A stretch of DNA of 64,000 bases, taken from contig NZ_WRPO01000012.1 in NCBI RefSeq assembly GCF_009746585.1, positions 1-64,000 on the forward strand, in the 5' to 3' direction. Every line of letters starts with the position of its first letter. The stretch's first letter is position 1. The notes beneath the pieces are model-generated. The model searched no databases. It saw only the letters and a list, made by a program, of their open reading frames with translations, and was not told where the DNA came from. Source of the stretch: Novosphingobium aquimarinum. Lineage in GTDB: Bacteria > Pseudomonadota > Alphaproteobacteria > Sphingomonadales > Sphingomonadaceae. This document shows positions 17,141 through 25,751 of this stretch, piece after piece. The translations under genes were made by a program, and so were the position numbers.

Positions 17141-18483
17141 GGCTCGGCCCTTTCGCGTTGCAGGAAGCCACGACAGCACAGCGCGAGCCCAACGAGCAGC
17201 CAAAGGTAGCGCATGTCCTTGTGCGGCATGAAAAAGCTGGCGACCAGCAGCGCCGCGAGGCAGGTGGCAAGCGCGAAGGCGATCGTGCGCAATGGCTGCG
17301 AGGTCGCGCGATGTGCGGTGACGACCGCCGAATGCATGGCCGCCGCAATCAGCGCGGCGAACAGGGCGAAGCCGACGATCCCGTACTCGACGATGACATC
17401 GAGGTAGGTGTTGTGCAATTCGCGCGGGTTCAGCGTGCGGCCGGGCAAGTAGCGATAGGCCTCGTCCATGTAATGCGACGGGAAATTGCCAGGCCCCACG
17501 CCCCAGATCGGATGCTGCTTGATCAGGTCCCAGCCGATCTGGACGTAAGTCAGCCGGCGGAACAGCGAACGGTCGCTGGCAAAGTCGGCAAGGGCGGTAA
17601 AGCGGCCGAGAGTCGCGTCCGGCATCAGCGCTATGCCGCCTGCCAGCGCGACCAATCCGCCGAGGATCAACAGCGGAAAGGCGCGGCTGCGATAGAATGA
17701 CAACAGCACTATCGCAGACCCTACGCCAAGCCCGATGATCGCGCTGCGGGCCGAAACCAGCACCACCGCCAGAGAGCAGACCGCGAAGATCAGCACCCCT
17801 GCAAGCCGGGCGAGGCCATCGCAGCGCACGACGGCAACCAGCCCCGCCAACGCCGACACCATGACCATCTGCGCCACGGTCGTCGGGTTGAGATCGGATC
17901 CTCCGGCGGACCGGATCACGCCATCGAAGCTGGCTTCGGTCGCCGCCACCGACGTCGAGAAAAGGCGCACGGAGAAAAGCGTTTCGTAAATCACGATTCC
18001 GGCATTGATCGCGCCAGCCACCGCTGTCGCCGCCAGCAGCACGAACACGTCTTCGGGGCGCCGGACGAACAAAGGCACCAGCAGGGCCAGCAACATCACG
18101 GCCCAGGCGCGGATCAGATATTCGAAACCCTGGTTCAAGTGCTCGCTGAAAGCGAGGCAGATCACCATCCAGAGGGCGAGCGCGGAAACCAGCCGCAGGC
18201 CTGGCGCATGCGCAGCCTCGGCTGCCGTAGAGGATGTCGTCGCGCCAACCACCAGCGCGCCGAGAGCGACAAGCGCGACGAGCAGGAGCTCGAACACCGA
18301 GAGCGGGAGAAAGCCGAGGTAAGTGTTGCCGATTGCATCGAACTGGGTCGCCACAAGCACCGCAGCCAGAGCGATCAGGCCTGCGCTGGTGACGAGGCGC
18401 AGATCAATCCGCGCGGTAGGCGCCGGCCGATCAAGCGTTGCCGAAGAAAACGACACGTCCGGCATTTCCATCGATTGCCGCAT
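17137..18483 (-). CDS. O-antigen ligase/Wzy-type polymerase
   Basis: Polytopic membrane protein of up to 448 residues with 10-12 hydrophobic helices and a large periplasmic loop carrying GVGPGNFPSHYMDEAY, then LNPRELHNTYLDVIVEYGIVG. The His in the HNTYL motif is the mark of the Wzy/WaaL (Wzy_C) family. In a locus with Wza and a Wzc-like protein it most likely polymerises repeat units in the periplasm. Start uncertain: ATGs at 18483, 18471 and 18465 all overlap the end of the GumC gene; none has a strong ribosome site. Confidence 0.85.
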   Translation of the reverse strand: MRQSMEMPDVSFSSATLDRPAPTARIDLRLVTSAGLIALAAVLVATQFDAIGNTYLGFLPLSVFELLLVALVALGALVVGATTSSTAAEAAHAPGLRLVSALALWMVICLAFSEHLNQGFEYLIRAWAVMLLALLVPLFVRRPEDVFVLLAATAVAGAINAGIVIYETLFSVRLFSTSVAATEASFDGVIRSAGGSDLNPTTVAQMVMVSALAGLVAVVRCDGLARLAGVLIFAVCSLAVVLVSARSAIIGLGVGSAIVLLSFYRSRAFPLLILGGLVALAGGIALMPDATLGRFTALADFASDRSLFRRLTYVQIGWDLIKQHPIWGVGPGNFPSHYMDEAYRYLPGRTLNPRELHNTYLDVIVEYGIVGFALFAALIAAAMHSAVVTAHRATSQPLRTIAFALATCLAALLVASFFMPHKDMRYLWLLVGLALCCRGFLQRERAEP

Positions 18484-20464
18484 TCAAGCCATGCGATCCT
18501 GCCATCGTCGCCACCACCACGCGGTAGCCGTTGCGGGCTAGTTCCTCCACCAGGGCTTCATCGGCATCGGCGTGCAGGAAAATGCGCAGCGATGCGTCAT
18601 CGGCTGCCCGGGCGCGGTACTGTCGGGCGCGCCGGGCATTGGCACGGATGGCCCGCACAGGCATTCCGGCCTTCTGGCAAGTGTCGAGCAGCAGCTTGGT
18701 GAGTCGCAGGCCGGCCTGTTGTTCGACGATGGACGATACGACATGGATGTCCTGTCCCGGTGCGACTGCCCCGGCAAGCATTGCGAGGATTGACGGGCCG
18801 TGCGCTGCGACTTCGTTCGCGTCGTAGAACCGCCCGGTGGCCGGCATGGGCAGGCGCATAGCAAATTGGCGTTCATGCATGGCCACGACGACGTCGGGCT
18901 GTTCGACGACCCTTGGCTGATCTTCCGGAACGGCCTGTTCCAGCGTTCGCAGCGCGACGACGCTTGCACCGGTGCTCATCGGGGAAAATTGGGGTCCCTC
19001 CGCGTCCGGCGCGCCGCGCAGGAAGCTTGGATGGTTCAGCACGTCTCCATGGCCGCTGGCGGAAAATGGCTGCGGCGAATGATACGTCGGCTGGTTCGTG
19101 GGCGGAGCCATCGGATCTGGCCAGCGCCAGTAGCCATCGGAGCCGTTACCGGGCGCATTGCCTTTGCGCCGATCGAAGGGCGTCTGCGGCGCCGCGGCTG
19201 CCGGGCGCCCACCCTTCGGGCCGAGCAGCAGCAGCAGCATCCCCGCCAGCGCGCAGCCTGCCACGAACGCCAGAATGGTGTTCAGCAGCACCTTGGGGCT
19301 GGCGCGTACGAGCGGTGGCAGGGCCGGATCGATCAGGCGAATGGTGGCGCGGTTGGCGAGATTTTCCGTCTCGCTGAAGCGCAGCCGATCGAGCAGAGCG
19401 GCAACTTCGCGCTCCAGCACCGCGATCTGGTCGTCCAGGGTCTTGATGCCGAGTTCGGCACGCGAGAGCTGTCCAAGCTCTCCCTGGATCGACGACAGCC
19501 GCGCCTGGCGGGCGGAAATGGACTGGCGGGCGGCCGCGGCCGTCGGGCGCGTCAGCGCAAGCTGCTCCTCGATCGAAGTCTGGGTCTTGCCCAGCAATCC
19601 GGAGCGTTGCTGCTCCAGCGCGGCAACCTGCGCGCTGGCGCGGCGGCTTTCGGCAAGGTCGCTGGTGAGGCGACTTTGTTCGGCAATCTTCTCTTGGAGC
19701 AGGGCCTGCTTCTGCGCATCGATGTCGACGATGCCCAGCTCGATCTTGCGCCGGCGCGAGGTCTGCTTGAGCTGGGCCAATTTGGCCTGCTTGGCGGTCA
19801 GTTCCTGGCGCAGGATGCCTGCCAGGCTTTCGCCAGACTCCTCCGAAAGATCGCCGACCTCGGTGATGACCTCGCCGGCCAGCGCATTGGCGAACCATGC
19901 CGCATCGCGCGCGCTGTCCCACTCGACGGTCACCTGCATCAGGAAGGTGCCCTCGATGATCTCCACCTTCGTATCTTTGCCCAGGTGTTCGATCAGCTGC
20001 TCGCGCAGCGGCAGTTCCTGCGAGGCGCCGTAGTTGAGATAGGAAATGACGGAGCCGAGCGAGAATTGCGGGGCATTGGCGGCTTCGGCTTTCAGCCAAG
20101 CGTCCGCGCTCATGCCGGCGGCGGAGGCGCGCCGCTCGATCCACCGATCCACCACGGTTTCGCGCACCTCGCGCGAGCGCAGGGACTCGGCATAGGTTTG
20201 CGCCATTACCAGGCCGCCATCGGCATTCTGGCCACGCGCGAAGCGCGAAGCGTAGCCCAGCTCCTCACCGGTGGGCACCACGTTCAGCCGGGCGGTCGCC
20301 TCGTAGGTGGGACTGAGCGCGAGGATGAAGGCGCTGACGGCCCAGCCGGTGATCGTGACGGCAAGCACGACTGCCGCCAGCAGTTTCCACCGCGACAGCG
20401 CGGCGTGCCAGTAATAGGTGACGATGTTGTCGTCTGGCCGGTTCATGGCGCGGGGCTCGTTCAT
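18431..20464 (-). CDS. GumC/Wzc-like chain-length protein with degenerate kinase-like tail
   Basis: Inner-membrane polysaccharide co-polymerase of about 677 residues. TM1 is near residues 25-50, followed by a Wzz domain and a long periplasmic coiled coil (about 170-350, rich in Gln/Glu/Leu), then TM2 near 395-425. The ~250-residue cytoplasmic tail starts with a Pro/Gly/His-rich linker and ends in a domain whose order of strands and helices matches a BY-kinase, but the Walker A (GxxGEGKST in active enzymes) reads SIVEQQAGLRLTK and the DAD of Walker A' reads RAN. It thus cannot bind ATP in the standard way. ATG at 20464 overlaps the wza stop (ATGA). Confidence 0.85.
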   Translation of the reverse strand: MNEPRAMNRPDDNIVTYYWHAALSRWKLLAAVVLAVTITGWAVSAFILALSPTYEATARLNVVPTGEELGYASRFARGQNADGGLVMAQTYAESLRSREVRETVVDRWIERRASAAGMSADAWLKAEAANAPQFSLGSVISYLNYGASQELPLREQLIEHLGKDTKVEIIEGTFLMQVTVEWDSARDAAWFANALAGEVITEVGDLSEESGESLAGILRQELTAKQAKLAQLKQTSRRRKIELGIVDIDAQKQALLQEKIAEQSRLTSDLAESRRASAQVAALEQQRSGLLGKTQTSIEEQLALTRPTAAAARQSISARQARLSSIQGELGQLSRAELGIKTLDDQIAVLEREVAALLDRLRFSETENLANRATIRLIDPALPPLVRASPKVLLNTILAFVAGCALAGMLLLLLGPKGGRPAAAAPQTPFDRRKGNAPGNGSDGYWRWPDPMAPPTNQPTYHSPQPFSASGHGDVLNHPSFLRGAPDAEGPQFSPMSTGASVVALRTLEQAVPEDQPRVVEQPDVVVAMHERQFAMRLPMPATGRFYDANEVAAHGPSILAMLAGAVAPGQDIHVVSSIVEQQAGLRLTKLLLDTCQKAGMPVRAIRANARRARQYRARAADDASLRIFLHADADEALVEELARNGYRVVVATMAGSHGLNAAIDGNAGRVVFFGNA

Positions 20465-21231
20465 TTCAGGAGATCGAAGCTCCATCCCAGGTTCACGCCA
20501 TTGAAGCCGATGATCGAACGTATCAGCTCAGCCTTGTCGGCGGTGCGCGCCAGGCGGGTGGAGGGGACGATGACGATGCTGAACGGATCGAGCTGGCCGA
20601 TGGCGCCGGGTGCGCCATTGAGAATCCCTTCGAGATCGACAAGCTGGGCCTGTATGCGGTCGCCAGCCGGGGTGAGCACGACGACCTGCGAAAGATCGCC
20701 GATATTGGTCCGGCCGCCGGCCCGCGAGAGGGCCTCGAGCAGGGTGATCCCTTCGCGAAACGGCATCGGCCCGGCCTTCTGAACTTCGCCGATCACGAAC
20801 ACTTCGCGCGGCGGCGGCGGTTCGTTGTATTCCAGCACCGAGATGGAGACGGCGGGCCGCTCCAGTTTTGTTTTGTAAAGGTCGGTAAGACGGGCCTGCA
20901 ATTCGGTATTCGACAGACCGCGCACGTCGATCGGATCGAGCAGCGGGGGGCTGATCTTGCCCGACATCTGCACACGCTGCTGGTTGTCCAGCAGCGGGAA
21001 GTAGGGGAAGCTGAGCCGCACCAGATCATTGGGATGGAAATCGCCGCGCGTGTTCATGTAGCGATCAAGCATCGCGTTGGCCTGCGCAGAAGCAGAAACG
21101 GAAGGCTGCGCCACCGCCAGCGATGCCGGTAGATCATACTGCAGCTTGGGCGCACAGGCGCTGGCCACCATCGCCAGCAGCGCTGCGGCGAGCGGCCTGG
21201 CCTGAGCAACGGTGTGCCAACGTGCGGTCAT
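20461..21231 (-). CDS. Polysaccharide export lipoprotein (Wza/GumB type)
   Basis: Outer membrane export protein of 256 residues with an N-terminal lipoprotein signal (LLAMVASAC, Cys about residue 26). A Poly_export domain follows (FHPNDLVRLSFPYFPLLDNQ to LYKTKLERPAVSISV), then a SLBB domain (VFVIGEVQKAGPMPFREGITLLEAL). It forms the channel that takes the polymer across the outer membrane. The start at 21231 lies 1 base after the stop of the preceding glycosyltransferase. At ~256 residues it is of the shorter GumB type, with fewer SLBB repeats than Wza of E. coli. Confidence 0.9.
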   Translation of the reverse strand: MTARWHTVAQARPLAAALLAMVASACAPKLQYDLPASLAVAQPSVSASAQANAMLDRYMNTRGDFHPNDLVRLSFPYFPLLDNQQRVQMSGKISPPLLDPIDVRGLSNTELQARLTDLYKTKLERPAVSISVLEYNEPPPPREVFVIGEVQKAGPMPFREGITLLEALSRAGGRTNIGDLSQVVVLTPAGDRIQAQLVDLEGILNGAPGAIGQLDPFSIVIVPSTRLARTADKAELIRSIIGFNGVNLGWSFDLLK

Positions 21232-21232
21232 C

Positions 21233-22333
21233 CTAGTCTTCGCTCCTGAACCGTTCGGCAAGTATGCGTGCCGAGGCTCCGATGTCGTACTTCCTGGTCC
21301 CGTCCCTGCCGGCCACGGCCAGTCTGCGGGCCAGCTGCGGATCGTTGACGAGACTTGCGATTGCCTCGGCGAAGTACTGCGGATCTTCAGGCTCAACCAG
21401 CAATCCGGTGCGCTTGTCCCATATCAGGGCAGCGGGGCCGGGAAGGTTTGCCGCGATCACCGGACACCCCTCGTGCATGGCTTCGACGATGACATTGCCG
21501 AACCCTTCGCGGCGAGAGGAGAGGACGAATGCATCCGAACGGCGCATCCTGCTGGGAAGATCGGCACAATAGCCTGCAAACGTTGTAAAAGGTCTAATCC
21601 GCAGGCTCTCGGCCTGCGCTTCCAGCTCCGCGCGCAGCGGTCCCTCGCCGCAGATCGTCAGGCGAATGTCGTGGCCGAGATCGCGCAGCCTGGCCGCGGC
21701 ATCGAGCAGCACGTCGAACCCCTTGGCGCTTACCAGCCTGCCGGCGGCAAGGATGGTGAACGGCCGGCCGCCGGTCTGTGCGGTATGCGGACGGTCGGGC
21801 TCTTCGGGCCTGAAGGCCACGACCGGGTTCGGCACGACGTGCACGGGGATGTGCGGGACCATCGCGGCAAGGTCTGCGGCGATCGCATCGGTGGGCACCA
21901 AGGCAGCCGTGGCGCGAGGGTATAAATGGCGGGTAAGCAGTCGGCGCAGCCACGGCCACTTCGCTTCCTGGGTGAAAGCAGCGGGCGTGGTGTGTTCGCT
22001 GATGAACAGACGTGCCTTGCGCCCTGGCAACAAGCCGGTGACGGCCAGCGCCAGATTGGCCGCGCTGGTGGCCGAATAGGCAAGGTCAACCTGCTGCGCA
22101 TTCAGCGCTTTTTGCAGTCGCCATGCGAAACCCGCCGCCCGCCGTCCGCCCACCGCGATTACCGGCACATCGGCCGGCACGCGGGAAAGCAGCGCGCCCT
22201 CCAGCCGCTTCAGAAGCAGGACGGGCGCGAATTCGTCTCGCGGCAGGGCCGAAAGCCAGTTCAGCACTGCCATCTCCGCCCCGCCGGGGCGCAGGTGCGG
22301 GAGGACGAACGCTACCTTCAAAGGCGTTGGCAT
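21233..22333 (-). CDS. Family 4 glycosyltransferase
   Basis: GT-B glycosyltransferase of 366 residues starting MPTPLKVAFVLPHLRPGGAE, the typical GT4 N-terminus with the glycine-rich loop. The C-terminal domain has ILAAGRLVSAKGFDVLLDA and SSRREGFGNVIVEAMHEGCPV, i.e. the E-x7-E motif that binds the nucleotide sugar. The ATG at 22333 lies 2 bases after the flippase stop. It extends the lipid-linked oligosaccharide in the cytoplasm; sugar specificity is not visible. Confidence 0.9.
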   Translation of the reverse strand: MPTPLKVAFVLPHLRPGGAEMAVLNWLSALPRDEFAPVLLLKRLEGALLSRVPADVPVIAVGGRRAAGFAWRLQKALNAQQVDLAYSATSAANLALAVTGLLPGRKARLFISEHTTPAAFTQEAKWPWLRRLLTRHLYPRATAALVPTDAIAADLAAMVPHIPVHVVPNPVVAFRPEEPDRPHTAQTGGRPFTILAAGRLVSAKGFDVLLDAAARLRDLGHDIRLTICGEGPLRAELEAQAESLRIRPFTTFAGYCADLPSRMRRSDAFVLSSRREGFGNVIVEAMHEGCPVIAANLPGPAALIWDKRTGLLVEPEDPQYFAEAIASLVNDPQLARRLAVAGRDGTRKYDIGASARILAERFRSED

Positions 22334-22335
22334 CG

Positions 22336-23970
22336 TCAGCGCGCGTTCCAGCGCAGCCACTGTTCGCGCGCCGTTCCGATCGCGGCGACCATGTCCGGCT
22401 GGCGCAGCGCCAACGCCACCGCAGTGAACGTGCCGGCCGCTGCACCGGCAATGACGACGATGGCCAGCGCCTCTGTAAGGGTAGTGTTGCTCGGCATCAG
22501 TCCGGCCATGCCGTAGCCCGCACTAGCCCCGGCAAGGCCACATACCGCGATCAGCGCCAGCTCCGGCAGCAGCCGGGCCGGGGCCAGCTCGCGGAAGCGG
22601 CGATTGCACACCCACAGGCTCAGCACGCTCATGGCGAAAGTGGCCAGTACCACCGCCAGCCCGAGGCCGGCCAGCCCATAGACGGGCACCAGCCCCCACA
22701 GAAGGGCCGCACGTAGCGCCAGCCCGACACCGGCCAGCACCAGCGTGGCAATCAGCGGCGAATGCTCGGAATCGGAATAGATAGCGTTCATCGCCAGACT
22801 GGTGGGCATCAGGAAGATCGCCGCAACAGCGTAATATTGCGTCGCGACAATGGTGCCGCGCTGGGCGTCCGCATCGAAGCCGCCGTGGCCGAACAGCAGT
22901 TGCACCAGCGGCGCGGCCGCGCAGGCCAGCACCAGTGAGCAGGGCACTTGCACGAACAGCGAGCCGCGCATCAATTGGTGTATGGCCCGCGATTTTGCGC
23001 CCACGTCGTTCCCGCGCATGATCCGCACAACTTCGGGATAAAGAACCGTGCTGACGCTCAGCGTGACAAGGCCGGGTATCAGCGAGACGAGGCGCGTGCC
23101 GTACTCCAGCGACGCGACCGTTCCGGTCTGCAAGCTCGAGGCAAACGCAAAGTCGATCACGACGGTGAGCTGGTGGTAAAAGAACAGCAGCAACGCCGCG
23201 AGCACCCGGCCCCGTGGCGGGGGCACCGCATCGGCCCGCTCCGCTTCGCCTGCAGGATGCTCCGGCGCGGTGGCGAGCTGGCGGCGACGGTGGGTGCGAA
23301 AGGCAATGCCCGCCAGAACTCCAGCGGCAAGGATTCCGCCAAGCAACATCGTCCATGCAACGCCGAACACCGCCAGCGGCGGGACGAACAGCACCAGCAA
23401 GAGCACCAGGACAAGGCGCTGCAGGGCCTTGCTGGCCTCGCCCACGAAAAATACCCCGGCAGATTGCAGGTAGGTCAGCAACAGGCCGGTAATCACGGCG
23501 ATCGGCAGCAGCGGCACCAGGATGCGCACCAGCCCCGTCGCGAGAGCGGCGTGTTCCCCTTCGAAACCGGGCGCTACCACTTTGACCAGCAAGGCGGGCT
23601 CGACGATCAGCAGGGCGGGCAGCACCACCATCACGGCCACGATGGCGAGGATGGATCGGGGCATGGTGCGCCAGTTTACCGCGCGCCCCTCGTCGATGGC
23701 GGGCGCGATGTACGGCATGGCAATCTTGCGCACGAGCTCGCGGATCAGATCGGTCATCCCGGTGGTCGCCCGCCGAGCAATGAAGAAGGCGTCAAGCTGC
23801 GCGCTGGCGCCGAAGCGATTGGCAAGCAGCACCGCCACCATGAAGCTGAGAACGGCGTCGATACCCCGCGCGGCAATCACCGCCACGGTCCAGCGAGCAA
23901 AGGCCAGCCGTTTCGAATGGCCTTTGGCGACAGATCCACCGGCTGCAAGGGCGCTGGGCGCCGTGCTCAC
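22336..23970 (-). CDS. MurJ/Wzx-like lipid-linked oligosaccharide flippase
   Basis: Integral membrane protein of 544 residues with about 13-14 helices, of the MOP (MVIN/Wzx) superfamily. Landmarks: VAVLLANRFGASAQLDAFFIARR near the N-terminus and PCSLVLACAAAPLVQLLFGHGGF in the second half, close to MurJ sequences. It should turn the undecaprenyl-linked repeat unit across the inner membrane. The chosen GTG at 23970 overlaps the GNAT stop (GTGA); the frame is open further upstream only as a shadow of the GNAT gene. A true MurJ for peptidoglycan is less likely in this context. Confidence 0.85.
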   Translation of the reverse strand: MSTAPSALAAGGSVAKGHSKRLAFARWTVAVIAARGIDAVLSFMVAVLLANRFGASAQLDAFFIARRATTGMTDLIRELVRKIAMPYIAPAIDEGRAVNWRTMPRSILAIVAVMVVLPALLIVEPALLVKVVAPGFEGEHAALATGLVRILVPLLPIAVITGLLLTYLQSAGVFFVGEASKALQRLVLVLLLVLFVPPLAVFGVAWTMLLGGILAAGVLAGIAFRTHRRRQLATAPEHPAGEAERADAVPPPRGRVLAALLLFFYHQLTVVIDFAFASSLQTGTVASLEYGTRLVSLIPGLVTLSVSTVLYPEVVRIMRGNDVGAKSRAIHQLMRGSLFVQVPCSLVLACAAAPLVQLLFGHGGFDADAQRGTIVATQYYAVAAIFLMPTSLAMNAIYSDSEHSPLIATLVLAGVGLALRAALLWGLVPVYGLAGLGLAVVLATFAMSVLSLWVCNRRFRELAPARLLPELALIAVCGLAGASAGYGMAGLMPSNTTLTEALAIVVIAGAAAGTFTAVALALRQPDMVAAIGTAREQWLRWNAR

Positions 23971-24629
23971 GCCAGGATCCTGCGCGGTGCCCGCCAGCCT
24001 TTCGGATGCTCCATGATCGCAGGCACCGTGCGCACGCCGACGGTGCGCCCGAAAACGCGTGTCGCTTCGATCATCGTGCCGTGGCACCGGAAGCCCAGCC
24101 ACGACATGATGCGGAAGCTCTTGAGATTGCCGATTTCGCAATACATGAACAAGTTGTCGAAGCCGCGCGAAGCCATGTCGCGCAGCACGAACTGGGTCAG
24201 CTTCGCGCCAAGGCCGACGCGGCGCTGTTCGGGGTCGATCAGCAGTCCGTAGAAATAGGCCTGCCCCTGGCGAACGGGGATTTCCACGCCGAGGCTTTCC
24301 TCGAAGGTGTCGGACGGTGCGTACCAGACGCAGCCCAGCGCAATGCCATCCTTGAGCGCCATGTAGCCTTGCGAACCGCGCGCCAGCAGCCGTTCGAAAT
24401 CGCCCCGCCGGTGAGTAAGCCAGCCGCCAAGTGGCGGCAGGTCGCCCACCCGGTCGATACGGACGAATTGGGATTCGGCGTGTTGCGGCAAAGCGGAACC
24501 GTCTGTTTGCAACGGTCTTTCCATGATGAAGAAATGCTGCCGACCACAGACGTGATCGCGCCACAGCTTGGCCGCGACGGCGGTCATGCCACGTTCCCTT
24601 ATGCGGCGAGCCAGCGTTCCCGGCATCAT
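23967..24629 (-). CDS. GNAT family N-acetyltransferase
   Basis: Protein of 220 residues. The acetyl-CoA site is visible as YFYGLLIDPEQRRVGLGAKL (beta-4, then the R/Q-x-x-G-x-G/A loop), followed by NLFMYCEIGNLKSFRIMSWLGFR, where Asn and the aromatic position complete the GNAT fold. ATGA overlap with the FemAB-like gene and GTGA overlap with the flippase gene show strict coupling. It may acylate an amino sugar or a peptide-like substituent of the exopolysaccharide; target unknown. Confidence 0.82.
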   Translation of the reverse strand: MMPGTLARRIRERGMTAVAAKLWRDHVCGRQHFFIMERPLQTDGSALPQHAESQFVRIDRVGDLPPLGGWLTHRRGDFERLLARGSQGYMALKDGIALGCVWYAPSDTFEESLGVEIPVRQGQAYFYGLLIDPEQRRVGLGAKLTQFVLRDMASRGFDNLFMYCEIGNLKSFRIMSWLGFRCHGTMIEATRVFGRTVGVRTVPAIMEHPKGWRAPRRILA

Positions 24630-25672
24630 CGTACCAGCGCCCTTGCATGCTGGCGCAGCGGAAACAGGATCGCGTGGCTCAGCCGCGCGAGGGGCAGCAG
24701 CTGCAGCGGCATCAGCACGCGTCGCTCAGGCCGGAATGCCGCCTTGAACTGCAGGCGCTTGCGCTCCGCTTCGCTCGCGGTTTCCTCTTCCAGCGGGATG
24801 CCGGCCATGTCGAAAACCGAGAGCCCGGCCGCGCGGGCATGGCGCATCTTTTCCCATAGCAGCAGGTAATTGGTGGGCAGATCCGGCCGTTCGCCGGTGT
24901 TTGCCAGGCTGAGCCAGATCGCCTCATCCCCGTTGCGAAGATAGGATGCACCGGCAAGCACGCGCCCGTCGCATTCGGCCAGCAAGATGGCTCCGCCCAG
25001 GGCCCCGATCAGCTTGGCCTGTTCGCAGGCATCGGGTTGGTTATCCATGCTGTAATCAGGGTGGGCTGCGGCAAACGCATCCAGCGTCTGCTGAAAATGG
25101 GCGATGTCCTTGTCGCCCCGCACCTCGCGCACGGAAATGCCCGCTTTTTCAGCCTTGCGTATCTTGCGCCGTGCGCTCTGGCCAAACCCGGCCATGATCT
25201 CCTGCTCCGTCCCGGAGAGGTCAATGATGCCCGTCGCGACATGGATCGGCTGGCGATCAGCCGCGAGCGGCGTCGTACCAACGCGGCGGCAGGCTGCGGA
25301 AAGGGCGGGCAGATCGCGGTTGCAGGCGCGCGGCGCGAATTGCAGGGTGACGGCATTCCGGCGCTTCAGCCCCTTGGAAAGGGAAGCGATCACCGGCTCC
25401 AGATCGCTTGCCGTGCGCAACAGCGGGCCGCGCTGCGCACTAGCCAGCCAGTACCGCCCGATCAGTGTGCTGCGGCGAATGACGGCCGTCGCGATCAGTT
25501 CGCCGTTCCGTTCGAACGAGGCGAAAAGGTATTTGTGACGACCTGCACGCGCCATCGCCTGCGCCCATTGGCGCGACTGCTGGTATGCCGGATGAAGGCA
25601 CGAACCGTAGAAGGCATCCCAGCGCGCTTCGTCCGCCGCGCTGAGGTCTGTTTCGATTCGTGTCTCGATCAT
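24626..25672 (-). CDS. FemAB-like GNAT transferase of the EPS locus
   Basis: Protein of about 348 residues of the FemAB/lipid II aminoacyltransferase-like group with two GNAT halves. Features: FGQSARRKIRKAEKAGISV, the basic helix typical of this group, and in the second half ILLAECDGRVLAGASYL and NYLLLWEKMRHARAAGLSVFDMAG. ATG at 25672 has AGGA 6 bases upstream; ORF extends to 25711 without support. First gene of the ten-gene operon. In exosortase-associated EPS loci such proteins occur as PEP-CTERM-linked FemAB, but no exosortase gene is seen here. Confidence 0.8.
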   Translation of the reverse strand: MIETRIETDLSAADEARWDAFYGSCLHPAYQQSRQWAQAMARAGRHKYLFASFERNGELIATAVIRRSTLIGRYWLASAQRGPLLRTASDLEPVIASLSKGLKRRNAVTLQFAPRACNRDLPALSAACRRVGTTPLAADRQPIHVATGIIDLSGTEQEIMAGFGQSARRKIRKAEKAGISVREVRGDKDIAHFQQTLDAFAAAHPDYSMDNQPDACEQAKLIGALGGAILLAECDGRVLAGASYLRNGDEAIWLSLANTGERPDLPTNYLLLWEKMRHARAAGLSVFDMAGIPLEEETASEAERKRLQFKAAFRPERRVLMPLQLLPLARLSHAILFPLRQHARALVR

Positions 25673-25751
25673 GCCCATTCCTGCCGTTTGCACGCAGTGT
25701 CCTATCGCCAAATCGCGCCGGTCAGGAGGGGTCAGAGGTTAACGTGCCAAG

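Noticed and set aside
18800..20782. Long plus-strand frame opposite the GumC gene
   Set aside because: Shadow of the coiled-coil coding region; no start site, no recognisable motif.
22336..24648. 770-codon frame as one large fusion of acetyltransferase and flippase
   Set aside because: The GNAT fold reads in the other frame up to 23967, and the flippase starts at GTG 23970 with a GTGA overlap.
25743..25750. TTGGCACG (minus strand) upstream of the FemAB-like gene as a second sigma-54 promoter
   Set aside because: No TTGC at the -12 position and no palindrome upstream; a single -24-like octamer is expected by chance.
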